Below, piece after piece: positions 9,089 through 17,053 of a stretch of 36,850 nt of DNA. This DNA is from Candidatus Heimdallarchaeota archaeon LC_2 (lineage in GTDB: Archaea > Asgardarchaeota > Heimdallarchaeia > Heimdallarchaeales > Kariarchaeaceae). Made by a program: the position numbers and the translations under genes. The stretch's first letter is position 1. Every line of letters starts with the position of its first letter. Under the pieces are notes generated by a model. It ran no database searches. It was not told the DNA's origin and saw only the letters and a list, made by a program, of their open reading frames with translations. The DNA is taken from positions 1 to 36,850 of the forward strand of contig MDVR01000023.1 of NCBI GenBank assembly GCA_001940725.1, in the 5' to 3' direction.

Positions 9089-9703
9089 ATGTTTCATGAC
9101 TCAATATTTGTAGTCGATACTGAGACTAGTGGTTTATGTGGTTATCCAGAAGATCTTATTTTTGAAATTGGAATTGTCGAAGTAAATTTGAGAACTTTAA
9201 ATATTGAAATAGCATACAATGAGGTAATCGGTTATCCGATAGAGGATTTAACCGTAGAACAACAAAAAGCTTGGATATTTGATCATTCTACTTTAAATCT
9301 GGAAAGTGTTCTTAAGGGCAAAGCGATCCAAGAAGTAGCAGTGGATGTTCAAAATTTACTTAATGATAAACTGGTTGCAATGTATAATGTCGCATACGAT
9401 TATGAAAAATTCCTAAAATATGAACCCTTTAAATTAGAATGTACCATCCTCCCTTGTATCATGAAAAAATCAACTAAACATTGTAAAGTGCCACATCCCC
9501 ACCCCAAATTTAAGTATAAATGGCCGAAATTAATTGAAGCTCAAGAGATATTATTAGATGGGATCGAAATCCCAGATTTCATTGACCCTCATAGGGCTAT
9601 CTCTGATGCTTTTATTTCAGCGAAAATCCTTTTAAAACTAATATCTAATTATGATTACCCACTTAATGAGTATCTGAAATTTGATAACGTTACATCAGTG
9701 TAA
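9089..9703 (+). CDS. DnaQ-like DEDDh 3'-5' exonuclease
   Basis: A 204-residue exonuclease of the DNA polymerase III epsilon family. The four acidic residues and catalytic His are visible: Val-Val-Asp10-Thr-Glu12-Thr-Ser-Gly (ExoI), Asn-Val-Ala-Tyr-Asp104 (ExoII), and His168-Arg-Ala-Ile-Ser-Asp173-Ala (ExoIII, DEDDh type). An unusual insertion rich in His, Pro and Lys (130-146) precedes ExoIII. A GGAG ribosome-binding site nine bases before the ATG fixes the start. The stop codon lies only six bases before the left inverted repeat of the insertion sequence, which may have replaced its natural downstream region. The protein itself looks complete. As a stand-alone enzyme it would trim or proofread DNA or RNA ends. 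Confidence 0.85.
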   Translation: MFHDSIFVVDTETSGLCGYPEDLIFEIGIVEVNLRTLNIEIAYNEVIGYPIEDLTVEQQKAWIFDHSTLNLESVLKGKAIQEVAVDVQNLLNDKLVAMYNVAYDYEKFLKYEPFKLECTILPCIMKKSTKHCKVPHPHPKFKYKWPKLIEAQEILLDGIEIPDFIDPHRAISDAFISAKILLKLISNYDYPLNEYLKFDNVTSV

Positions 9704-9709
9704 TTTCCG

Positions 9710-11509
9710 TAAGTGAATCACTAGTGTGATTGCTAGATCAAATAATCACCTCCGCGATTCTAGTTTTAGTAAGCAAGACTCTAACCTGTCTCCTCAAGCC
9801 AGCAGGTTCTAAATTTACCAGTCTCTTCCCATTTCTCACTTCCAGCTTGCGTAATTTTTCTCTTTTACTCCATTTACGCACCTCTTCATACCAGGAGGTT
9901 GATGGCAATCGTTTGTAGATTTCCTCCCATTGCATATCATCCAAACCATCCAGTACGCTAAGCAGAGGGGCTATCCAGTTGAACGATGAGCTTGGAGTGC
10001 TGGTACCACTCCATTTTCTCATGGTTTGTTTGACTGATCCGTGTAGAGATTCCAGGATTGAAGTGGTTCGAGGCAACCGCTCATCTTTGATGGCAGGGAG
10101 AAGATATGGAGCCAGTTCCTCTATCTTCTCAGCTACCTTTACCAAGTCCGTATTTTTCTTCCATTTCTTTGACAGTTGCATGAGTTGATGTGGTTCACTC
10201 TCTGGAGACAGAGCATCACGGATCATTTGAAATCGCTGAACTGTAGTCCTCAGCTGTGATATGGCAACCCTAATACTACCCCCATCAGACTTCATCACTT
10301 TGTCAATAATTTTTTTCAGTTTCTTGGTTTTGTGGGGGTGTGCTCCAATTAACTTGTGGCTATCTTTGATACCATCATGGATGGCAAGTAATTTCAAACT
10401 AACATCAAGTAATTTCTGTCCAAACTCTCCCTTCTCTTGCAGATAGCCAATACATCTGGCAAATGACCTCAGATCAAAATTATCTTGTGGGGTTACATGA
10501 AGTACTCCCTCAGCCCAGTTCTTCAGTTTTTTCAAAAGAGGTAAGATCAGCTTCCTCAGTTGCTTCATGTCTGAATTCAGCATCATTCGTGCAAATATCT
10601 CTAGAGCATGGAAATGACATCCCAGCTGAATGCTTGATGGAAATACCTGTGGAAGTGAAGTAAGAAAACCCTTGGAGAAATCACTGATCACCGCCAGAGG
10701 TTGGTGTGGTAACCTCTGCTTCAGTTCTGTAAGTAATCTAAGCAGATCAGTTGTATTCTCAGAGGGAAGAAAACTGGCAAGTAGGGGAAAGGTGTAGTCC
10801 TCGGCAACAGCCAAAATCACAACCAGTACTGATTCTCCACCCATTCGGATAGTACTATCGATCATCAGAGTCCATTCTTGGGGGAGATTGGCAAACTGTG
10901 GTAGCATTGGAAGTAATGCTGCAGAGCTGATGCTGAGTACCTTCTTAACAAAAACTCGACTTATCTTTGCTTTCTCCATTGCAGGATATTTGTCACGAAG
11001 TATCCTGACAATCTCATCTGGACTTCGTTCTCTATTCTCATCTTTGATGAGAGAAGCGATCTCCAGAAATACATCAAAAGAGTATTTACTCTTGGGAAGG
11101 ATGCCAAACTCGTAGAAACGATCCATTGGCTCATCGCGTGGAACTTCAATAAATTTATGTTCCTTAAGGGTGTATACCTGTCTGAGATACTCTCCTTTTC
11201 TTTTTGGAGGATTGACACTCTGTTGTGATCCAACAGATAAATCAGCTGGTTCATTACCATGAATTTCAAATAATTTAACTTGCTGGGTAGTAAAGAGGTT
11301 TAGTTTGGGATTTTGGTGATGCATAAACCTGGACTAATACCTCATTATCTAGCCTTTTTGGAGAATGGTAATTATTTTCTTTGTTTTTGACGAGGTTAGA
11401 TGTAAATATATGCCACTTTCAAAGGAATGACTATTTAATTAGAGCGCCACACAGCTAATTAGGTATGTACACGAGTGATTCGTAAACGGTAATTTCACTG
11501 ATTCACTTA
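9710..11509. mobile_element. Insertion sequence with one DDE transposase gene
   Basis: An 11-base inverted repeat, TAAGTGAATCA at 9710-9720 and its complement at 11499-11509, brackets a single transposase gene. Just outside both copies lies a further TTCC match, shifted by two bases. The interior is visibly richer in G and C than the neighbouring genes, pointing to recent arrival. I could not find a convincing target-site duplication, so the exact ends may be a few bases off. Family not assigned. Confidence 0.65.
9738..11324 (-). CDS. DDE transposase of the insertion sequence
   Basis: A 528-residue transposase with a probable RNase H-like catalytic triad: Asp156 (Met-Ile-Asp-Ser-Thr), Asp215 (Val-Ile-Ser-Asp-Phe-Ser-Lys-Gly) and Glu425 (Thr-Ser-Ile-Leu-Glu-Ser-Leu-His-Gly). 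Gly-Cys236-His-Phe-His239 after the second Asp is the Cys/His motif typical of MULE- and IS256-related transposases. A long helical insertion separates the second Asp from the Glu, as in those groups. The N-terminal 120 residues should bind the element ends. The reading frame is intact with no stop or shift, so the element may be active. It points toward dnaQ and occupies almost the whole element. Codon and base use differ sharply from the neighbours. Confidence 0.85.
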   Translation of the reverse strand: MHHQNPKLNLFTTQQVKLFEIHGNEPADLSVGSQQSVNPPKRKGEYLRQVYTLKEHKFIEVPRDEPMDRFYEFGILPKSKYSFDVFLEIASLIKDENRERSPDEIVRILRDKYPAMEKAKISRVFVKKVLSISSAALLPMLPQFANLPQEWTLMIDSTIRMGGESVLVVILAVAEDYTFPLLASFLPSENTTDLLRLLTELKQRLPHQPLAVISDFSKGFLTSLPQVFPSSIQLGCHFHALEIFARMMLNSDMKQLRKLILPLLKKLKNWAEGVLHVTPQDNFDLRSFARCIGYLQEKGEFGQKLLDVSLKLLAIHDGIKDSHKLIGAHPHKTKKLKKIIDKVMKSDGGSIRVAISQLRTTVQRFQMIRDALSPESEPHQLMQLSKKWKKNTDLVKVAEKIEELAPYLLPAIKDERLPRTTSILESLHGSVKQTMRKWSGTSTPSSSFNWIAPLLSVLDGLDDMQWEEIYKRLPSTSWYEEVRKWSKREKLRKLEVRNGKRLVNLEPAGLRRQVRVLLTKTRIAEVII

Positions 11510-11559
11510 TAGGGAAGTCTCTTGTGTTAGTTTATATACTTAAATTGGGTAATATTATT

Positions 11560-11742
11560 ATGGGAAAGCAAAAAGATCAGTTCATAGCAATTCAAAATCT
11601 AATACGATATGTGGAGTACGAGTTAAATAGCCTTGAAATTGAGGGTGATGAAAAACAAAATTTCCTACACTGTCTTTCAAATGAAATTGCAATGTTTAAT
11701 AAAAATACACTTGAACCGTTTCATAAGATCAGAGTACACTGA
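11560..11742 (+). CDS. Small hypothetical protein
   Basis: A 60-residue soluble protein beginning with Met-Gly-Lys-Gln-Lys at 11560. A GTG at 11524 in the same frame would add 12 hydrophobic residues but lies only 14 bases past the insertion-sequence end, so I prefer the internal ATG. It is predicted mostly helical, with Glu, Asn and Leu throughout, and has no motif I recognise. It sits between the insertion sequence and the SRA-HNH gene, on the opposite strand to the latter. It may be a displaced remnant of the region the element interrupted. Confidence 0.4.
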   Translation: MGKQKDQFIAIQNLIRYVEYELNSLEIEGDEKQNFLHCLSNEIAMFNKNTLEPFHKIRVH

Positions 11743-11881
11743 GATAAGATTAATTTAAATATTTACGGCCTTTTGCTGATAGCACTTTATACGTAATTAT
11801 GAAAGACAATATTATCTATAATTAATATCTAGAAGCTTATAAAATGAAAGTAGATTTTCCAATAGTTCCTAGTTAGATGAT

Positions 11882-12727
11882 TCAGCTGTTATTTCGATTT
11901 TGGATAGCCTTTAATAGTTTTTGAACGTCTTTTTCACTATCAACAATGTGCATTTTTTTATGACAATTTGGACAAAGACCAATGCAATTATTAATTTCAT
12001 CGTATCCTTCACGAGAAAGCCATTCAACATGATGAGACTCTAAATATGGTGTTCCATTAGGTCTGTTAAAGGGAGCATTATTTTGACAAAGTTGGCATAT
12101 ACCCTTTGCATATCTGCAAGCAAGTACAGCAATTGCTGGATTGCGATCATAAATTTTCGAAGAAACTTTTCTTTCACCTTTTGTTCTTATTGTGGATACA
12201 ATATTTTCAAGTTCCTCAGTTGTTAGTTTAGATGCTTTTCGGGCTTTTGATTTTTGAACTTTCAATATATCTTCTTCAAGATAAGATATATCATGATCTT
12301 CGGAAACAAGCTTTAAACGGAAGATCCATGCTTTTCGGGATTTCTTGTCTTCTCCGATCTGAGGTTCCTGAAAAGGAGGATTAGAAGTTTCAACTGGACC
12401 AATAAATTTGTATTCGTTTTTCTTCCAAACTTCGAAATAATACGCCTTCACTCCATACTCATCTAATTTATGTAATGTGTCATTTTGCATAAATGACAAT
12501 GATTGGTCCCCGCTTTTTCCCATACCTGTATAAAATAATTCGTCACCTTCCCACCGATCATCATACAAACTTTTAGTATGATCTGTAACCAGAACTAGTG
12601 AATTTGTATATTTAGAACGTCTCATTCCTCCCTGAGTACTACATTTAAATGTAGTTCGGACTTTTTCGTTCGTGTATTTCTCTCCGATAGTCAATCCATG
12701 ATTGAAATTTTCATTCATCGATATCAT
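11882..12727 (-). CDS. SRA-HNH type IV restriction endonuclease
   Basis: A 281-residue protein with two domains. Residues about 13-140 match the ScoMcrA-type SRA domain: Gln-Gly-Gly-Met-Arg-Arg-Ser (32-38), Tyr-Asp-Asp-Arg-Trp-Glu-Gly-Asp (55-62), Tyr-Thr-Gly-Met-Gly (66-70), and Gly-Asp-Gln-Ser-Leu (73-77). SRA domains flip out and read modified cytosines. The C-terminal part is a classic HNH nuclease: Cys211-Gln-Leu-Cys214, Ser-His-His233, Asn247, and Cys252-Pro-Asn-Cys255-His ending with His260. Together they predict cleavage of DNA carrying modified cytosine, as in ScoMcrA-like type IV enzymes. The sulphur-binding domain that ScoMcrA has in front is absent. ATG codons lie at residues 1 and 4; either could start. 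Confidence 0.85.
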   Translation of the reverse strand: MISMNENFNHGLTIGEKYTNEKVRTTFKCSTQGGMRRSKYTNSLVLVTDHTKSLYDDRWEGDELFYTGMGKSGDQSLSFMQNDTLHKLDEYGVKAYYFEVWKKNEYKFIGPVETSNPPFQEPQIGEDKKSRKAWIFRLKLVSEDHDISYLEEDILKVQKSKARKASKLTTEELENIVSTIRTKGERKVSSKIYDRNPAIAVLACRYAKGICQLCQNNAPFNRPNGTPYLESHHVEWLSREGYDEINNCIGLCPNCHKKMHIVDSEKDVQKLLKAIQNRNNS

Positions 12728-12889
12728 AATAGGCTAATTATTAATCAAATTTATGCATTAAGAAGTACGATATTCAATTGAACTGTGAAGATTTTACCAT
12801 ATTTACTAAATTCATATCTTTTTAATTATGATTTAGCTATTTCACTAGTAAATGAATCTTCCCCCTAGAACCCATATGCTAATATTTAC

Positions 12890-13309
12890 TTACTTAAATT
12901 GTAATTTTAAGATTTCTGTAACAATAGGAATATCTAATTTAGCCCATTCATAATTATTGATTTCATTGTAATTAATCCATTTGTGGTCATTGTGATAATT
13001 TAAAACTACGTTAGGATCTTTGAGTTTGCAATGATAAGCCAACATAACTGCATGTATTTCTTCATCATTTTTGTAGAGCATCCCTGAGACTTCCTGATAT
13101 AACTCCAAGTCGTAAATATCAATCTCCAGTTCTTCGCTTATTTCTCTAATTAAGGCTTCTTTGGGGTTTTCACCAAATTCTACTTTCCCACCAGGAAATT
13201 CCCAAAGTCCGGGTTGGAGATCATTTAAATCTGTTGAACGTTGAGTAATAAGGATTTTATCTTGAAAATGAATTATCGCTGCTACTACCAAGATTTGCGT
13301 TTTCCTCAC
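12890..13309 (-). CDS. MutT-like Nudix hydrolase
   Basis: A 139-residue Nudix protein, the usual length for MutT/NudG enzymes. The Nudix box runs from Gly40 to about residue 63: Gly-Gly-Lys-Val-Glu-Phe-Gly-Glu, then Arg-Glu-Ile-Ser-Glu-Glu. The last Gly of the consensus is Glu here, which is tolerated in the family. Before it stands Trp-Glu-Phe-Pro-Gly-Gly, typical of 8-oxo-dGTP and other damaged-nucleotide hydrolases. The start is GTG at 13309. It lies between two HNH nuclease genes in the same direction but with gaps of 71 and 162 bases, so co-transcription is uncertain. Nucleotide-pool cleaning is the likely role; substrate unproven. Confidence 0.85.
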   Translation of the reverse strand: MRKTQILVVAAIIHFQDKILITQRSTDLNDLQPGLWEFPGGKVEFGENPKEALIREISEELEIDIYDLELYQEVSGMLYKNDEEIHAVMLAYHCKLKDPNVVLNYHNDHKWINYNEINNYEWAKLDIPIVTEILKLQFK

Positions 13310-13380
13310 TTATTGTTCAAAAAGAATACTCAAACAATAATCTTCAGGTCTATCGATCAAATGTTGTTAATTAATTCGTT

Positions 13381-14544
13381 TTATTCGTATACTCTATAGC
13401 TCAACACTTCAATCAAGTAATAACAACGTTTAACCAAATTTCTGTGTGCTATTTCTCTCACTTCGCCCCATTCTCCTTTTTGGTTACCTACCAGACCGAG
13501 CTTTAAACCATTATCAAATCGCCTCTGATTTAATTTTCTTAGATAGCCCCAGCATTTAAACAATTGATTTTTCCTTTTTTCTAATAATGTGCGTGAAAGG
13601 ATTTTATCGCTTTTTGCATTGTTAACAGAAGACAAAGTTGGGACCAAATTCCAAAAATCATTATTTTTAGATATTGAAAATGGAATAATATGATCTATAT
13701 CAAGTTCCGAAGAATACCTAATTTCGTGACCAGACCAAGTACAAATCAGTTTCTCTTTTGCTTCAAGTAAGCGAAGATAATACTTCCTAACCACTTGTAC
13801 ATCTCGAGGGTCCTCTTCATATGTTTGAAGTAAATCTAACATTTTTTCTGTTGAAATTCGATTCTGTTTATCGTGTTGGGATGAGAATTGAGCCCATTTG
13901 TAAATAAGTGACAATTCACCAGAAATTAGACCTCCAACTAATCTAAAAACCGAACTCATTCCAACGGGTATTGTAAAAAAACCAAGGTTTGAAAATAAAT
14001 AATCTCTGGAAATAACGTGATCTTTTCGAATTGATGGTGACTTTTTAAGTGACTTATAGATTGAATATTCTTCTTTAGTATACGATTTCCCCAAATATCT
14101 CATAGGTTGATCCTTTATTGTCGAACGGATTAAGCGAATTAATTCGATCATTTTTTGATTTATGTCAGATGGGAATTTTCCTCGTTTGAGATCATCGTAA
14201 AACTGAGCGAACCCCCCTATTTTTTGATAGTATTCAATAATTTCTAGAAAAATCCCTCTAAAAGCAATTCGGACTCCACTTTTCTGTTTAACACTTTCTC
14301 CTGCTTGTTGTGGAATAAAATCCTCATGAGCAATAATTGGATAATAATAGGTCAACCATTTTTCTACCAATATACCAATAGGGAGTTCAATATCATCACC
14401 AATGGTTTCAGCAAAATGAAAATATCCGGTACAAGCTTCAATTGTGGCACGAAGTAAGGCGTATTTGTAAGTCGTGTTTGTACTGTCATTTTGTATTATC
14501 GAATGAAGTCTAGCAAAATCACGAATATCAACATTTTCTGACAT
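13381..14544 (-). CDS. HNH endonuclease-domain protein
   Basis: A 387-residue protein whose nuclease part lies near residues 265-325: Cys268-Thr-Trp-Ser-Gly-His, Ile-Asp284-His285-Ile-Ile-Pro-Phe-Ser, Asn299-Leu-Val-Pro and Asn308-Asn309-Ala-Lys-Ser. This is the HNH pattern with the core Asp-His-Ile-Ile-Pro seen in phage and restriction nucleases. The N-terminal 260 residues are helical, with a Trp/Tyr-rich block, and match nothing I know; they may sense or bind the target. It diverges from mcrB across 238 bases and belongs to the defence cluster by position. A specific defence role is inference. Confidence 0.75.
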   Translation of the reverse strand: MSENVDIRDFARLHSIIQNDSTNTTYKYALLRATIEACTGYFHFAETIGDDIELPIGILVEKWLTYYYPIIAHEDFIPQQAGESVKQKSGVRIAFRGIFLEIIEYYQKIGGFAQFYDDLKRGKFPSDINQKMIELIRLIRSTIKDQPMRYLGKSYTKEEYSIYKSLKKSPSIRKDHVISRDYLFSNLGFFTIPVGMSSVFRLVGGLISGELSLIYKWAQFSSQHDKQNRISTEKMLDLLQTYEEDPRDVQVVRKYYLRLLEAKEKLICTWSGHEIRYSSELDIDHIIPFSISKNNDFWNLVPTLSSVNNAKSDKILSRTLLEKRKNQLFKCWGYLRKLNQRRFDNGLKLGLVGNQKGEWGEVREIAHRNLVKRCYYLIEVLSYRVYE

Positions 14545-14784
14545 TTGAAATAGAGAAATATTAGTGGATTAATTGTTTTAGGGAGCTTTATTATCGAAAT
14601 GAAAGAGAATTAAGAAAATGCCGTCAATATTTTTTGAAAAAAATGACTACTGAATGAAATTTATAATTATTATGTATTCTATTTTCTCTACTTATAGAAA
14701 TTACAGACAGCATTATGAATAAATCCAATTAAAATCCACTCAGTATAAGTAATGATGATAATTATTCATCAAAATTATAATTTT

Positions 14785-14788
14785 GGAG
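14785..14788 (+). promoter_or_regulatory. Ribosome-binding site deciding the mcrB start
   Basis: GGAG lies nine bases before the TTG at 14798. It falls within a longer frame that could open at the TTG at 14783. The spacing favours translation from 14798. Confidence 0.5.
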
Positions 14789-14797
14789 AACACTAAA

Positions 14798-17053
14798 TTG
14801 ATACAGCAGGATGAAAAAAGACTAATTAAATCAATAAAAAAAATGAGAGACAAACTTGGTTATTCCCTTGACTATATTAATTTATATTTTGATCTAGTGA
14901 AAGAACTTCTTGAGTACCTGAAAGTCGATTATAACGATGAAAGGTTAGCCCTCACTTTTTCAGGACGAGATAATGTTTCAGTTATCATAAATCAAAGATA
15001 TGTTATTCACCCAAGTGTAGGAATTCTCTATTCTATGGATTTTGATGAGAATACTGAATTCCAAAACATACAAATTAAGAAAGTGGGTTATTTCACAAGG
15101 AACAAAGTAAAAGAGGCTAAATGGATTAGTATTGGAGTTGATGATCTCGGAGTATTTACATCATCTGATAAATTAAAAAAACGATGGAAAGAATCAGTGC
15201 AAAAAGAACTCGAAAGAGGAAAAAAATCGATCCATAAGCGTCATCACAAAAAAGTAATATATGATTTTATTTTTGATTTGGAATATCGAACGTATATCAT
15301 GAAGGATTTAGATCGAACACTATTACCTGATGAGAAATTAAATTTCGAATTTTCTATTGAAGATCTCCTCCATAGTGTTAGAGAAACAGGCAAACCTAAC
15401 CTCTCTGCTCATCATCCCAAAGAAAATGAAGAAAGAAAAAAATTCCTCGAAAGTTTTCCCATCGAAGAATGGAATAATATGACATTAGAAAAATATGCTC
15501 TGGGTTTAGAAGGGGATTATTCTAGATCTAACTATTCTTATGTTTTGGAATTTGATTCTGGATATTTAGGAGCAATAGGGGGTGGTTTTGCTGGAAAGCA
15601 CAAAATATTTAAATATAGAGACCGTCCAGGATGGTATATTTCTTCAGATTTAAAGGAAGAAAATCCAAAAAAGGCTTTTGAGGTTCTACGAGAGCAATTT
15701 AAATCTCTTTTTGAATTTGCTAAGACGGGTAAGTTTGAAGAAATTGACAGCTTACGTTTGGGTCCGATGCAAAGAGGAAAAACATTGTACATCTATTTTC
15801 CTGAGCTTATACTACCTCTTTATTCATTAGATTATATTAAGCAACTTAGTAAATGTATTCTTGGACAAATTCCTTATGGGTTAACGAGCAAGTCAGTTAC
15901 TCTAAACAGGAAAATTTTAGAAAAACTGAGGGAATATGAGGAGTTTAATGATTGGACTAATCAAGAAATTTTTCTATATATATGGTGGACGTTTATAGAA
16001 ATTGATGAGGAAGCATTATGGAGAGATGGGGTTGTAGAACCTATTGTCGAAGCTCCAATCCCTTATTACAATTATTTAAAACTGTTAGACGAGAATCCCC
16101 CGTTTGACAGAATTAACTCAGGAATTGAAAGAAAATCTCAAGTTATATTGTTTGGACCCCCAGGAACAGGAAAAACATACATTGCAAGAAGATTTGCATT
16201 ATTCAAACTCCTCTCAGTTGATAAACAAAATCCTGAGGATATTGAAAAAATATTGGATGACAATGAATTATTTGAATTAAAAGTAAATGAATATATTGAG
16301 AAGGACAGATTAAAATTTTTGACTTTTCACCCTTCATATTCTTATGAGGAATTTATTGAGGGATATCGACCAAGCGATTCTGGAACCTTCCAATTAGAAT
16401 TACAGAAGGGTATATTTACAATATTCTGTGAACAAGCTGCTAAGGATTTAGGGAAACCCTATATTATAATGATCGATGAAATAAATCGAGGAAATCTTGA
16501 AAAAATTTTTGGTGAATTAATTACATTAATCGAAGAAGACAAAAGAGGACAAAATGTAGAATTAGCTCAAAGTAGGAATAATTTTTCAATCCCCCCAAAT
16601 ATTTATCTTATTGCGACTATGAATACGGCTGATCGAAGCATTTCAAGCATGGATTTTGCCTTAAGACGGAGATTTGCTTTTGTTGAGATGTATCCAAATC
16701 CTAACTTACTATCAGTTGAGGTTAATGATATGATGTTATCAATTTTTCTCGAGAAACTAAACGAACGGGTAATGAAATATATTGGAAGGGAAAAACAAAT
16801 CGGTCATTCATATTTTATGTCAATTTATAAATATCAAGAAGATACTGAAGAGAGTTTCAGAGAAATATTTAGTCAGGATATTGTTCCCCTTCTTGAAGAT
16901 TATTGTTTTAGAGATTACCAACTCTTAGTCAAAATTTTAGGTCCTGAAATTGTTGATGAAGAAAAACAAATTTTAAAAAGTATTATTGGAGATCCATCCC
17001 AACTAATTGCGGCCCTAATCAAGGAATTTGATATCAATCATGAGGATAATTAA
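14798..17053 (+). CDS. mcrB: McrB-like AAA+ GTPase of modification-dependent restriction
   Basis: About 751 residues. The C-terminal third is a McrB-type AAA+ motor: Gly-Pro-Pro-Gly-Thr-Gly-Lys-Thr (Walker A, about 453), Phe-His-Pro-Ser-Tyr-Ser-Tyr-Glu-Glu-Phe, Ile-Asp-Glu-Ile-Asn-Arg-Gly (Walker B, about 557), and Met-Asn-Thr-Ala-Asp-Arg-Ser (about 608). The latter is the McrB signature tied to GTP use. Residues 200-400 hold the common 'FP...W.nMTLE.Y' and Gly-Gly-Gly-Phe-Ala-Gly-Lys blocks found ahead of the motor in many McrB proteins. The first 180 residues are Lys-rich, contain no recognised reader fold and may choose the target. The gene overlaps mcrC. TTG 14798 is preferred by its ribosome-binding site; TTG 14783 and ATG 14811 are alternatives. 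Confidence 0.92.
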   Translation: MIQQDEKRLIKSIKKMRDKLGYSLDYINLYFDLVKELLEYLKVDYNDERLALTFSGRDNVSVIINQRYVIHPSVGILYSMDFDENTEFQNIQIKKVGYFTRNKVKEAKWISIGVDDLGVFTSSDKLKKRWKESVQKELERGKKSIHKRHHKKVIYDFIFDLEYRTYIMKDLDRTLLPDEKLNFEFSIEDLLHSVRETGKPNLSAHHPKENEERKKFLESFPIEEWNNMTLEKYALGLEGDYSRSNYSYVLEFDSGYLGAIGGGFAGKHKIFKYRDRPGWYISSDLKEENPKKAFEVLREQFKSLFEFAKTGKFEEIDSLRLGPMQRGKTLYIYFPELILPLYSLDYIKQLSKCILGQIPYGLTSKSVTLNRKILEKLREYEEFNDWTNQEIFLYIWWTFIEIDEEALWRDGVVEPIVEAPIPYYNYLKLLDENPPFDRINSGIERKSQVILFGPPGTGKTYIARRFALFKLLSVDKQNPEDIEKILDDNELFELKVNEYIEKDRLKFLTFHPSYSYEEFIEGYRPSDSGTFQLELQKGIFTIFCEQAAKDLGKPYIIMIDEINRGNLEKIFGELITLIEEDKRGQNVELAQSRNNFSIPPNIYLIATMNTADRSISSMDFALRRRFAFVEMYPNPNLLSVEVNDMMLSIFLEKLNERVMKYIGREKQIGHSYFMSIYKYQEDTEESFREIFSQDIVPLLEDYCFRDYQLLVKILGPEIVDEEKQILKSIIGDPSQLIAALIKEFDINHEDN

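Noticed and set aside
9979..11269. Several open frames opposite or within the transposase gene
   Set aside because: They are shadows of the transposase frame with low-complexity or cysteine-poor nonsense composition.
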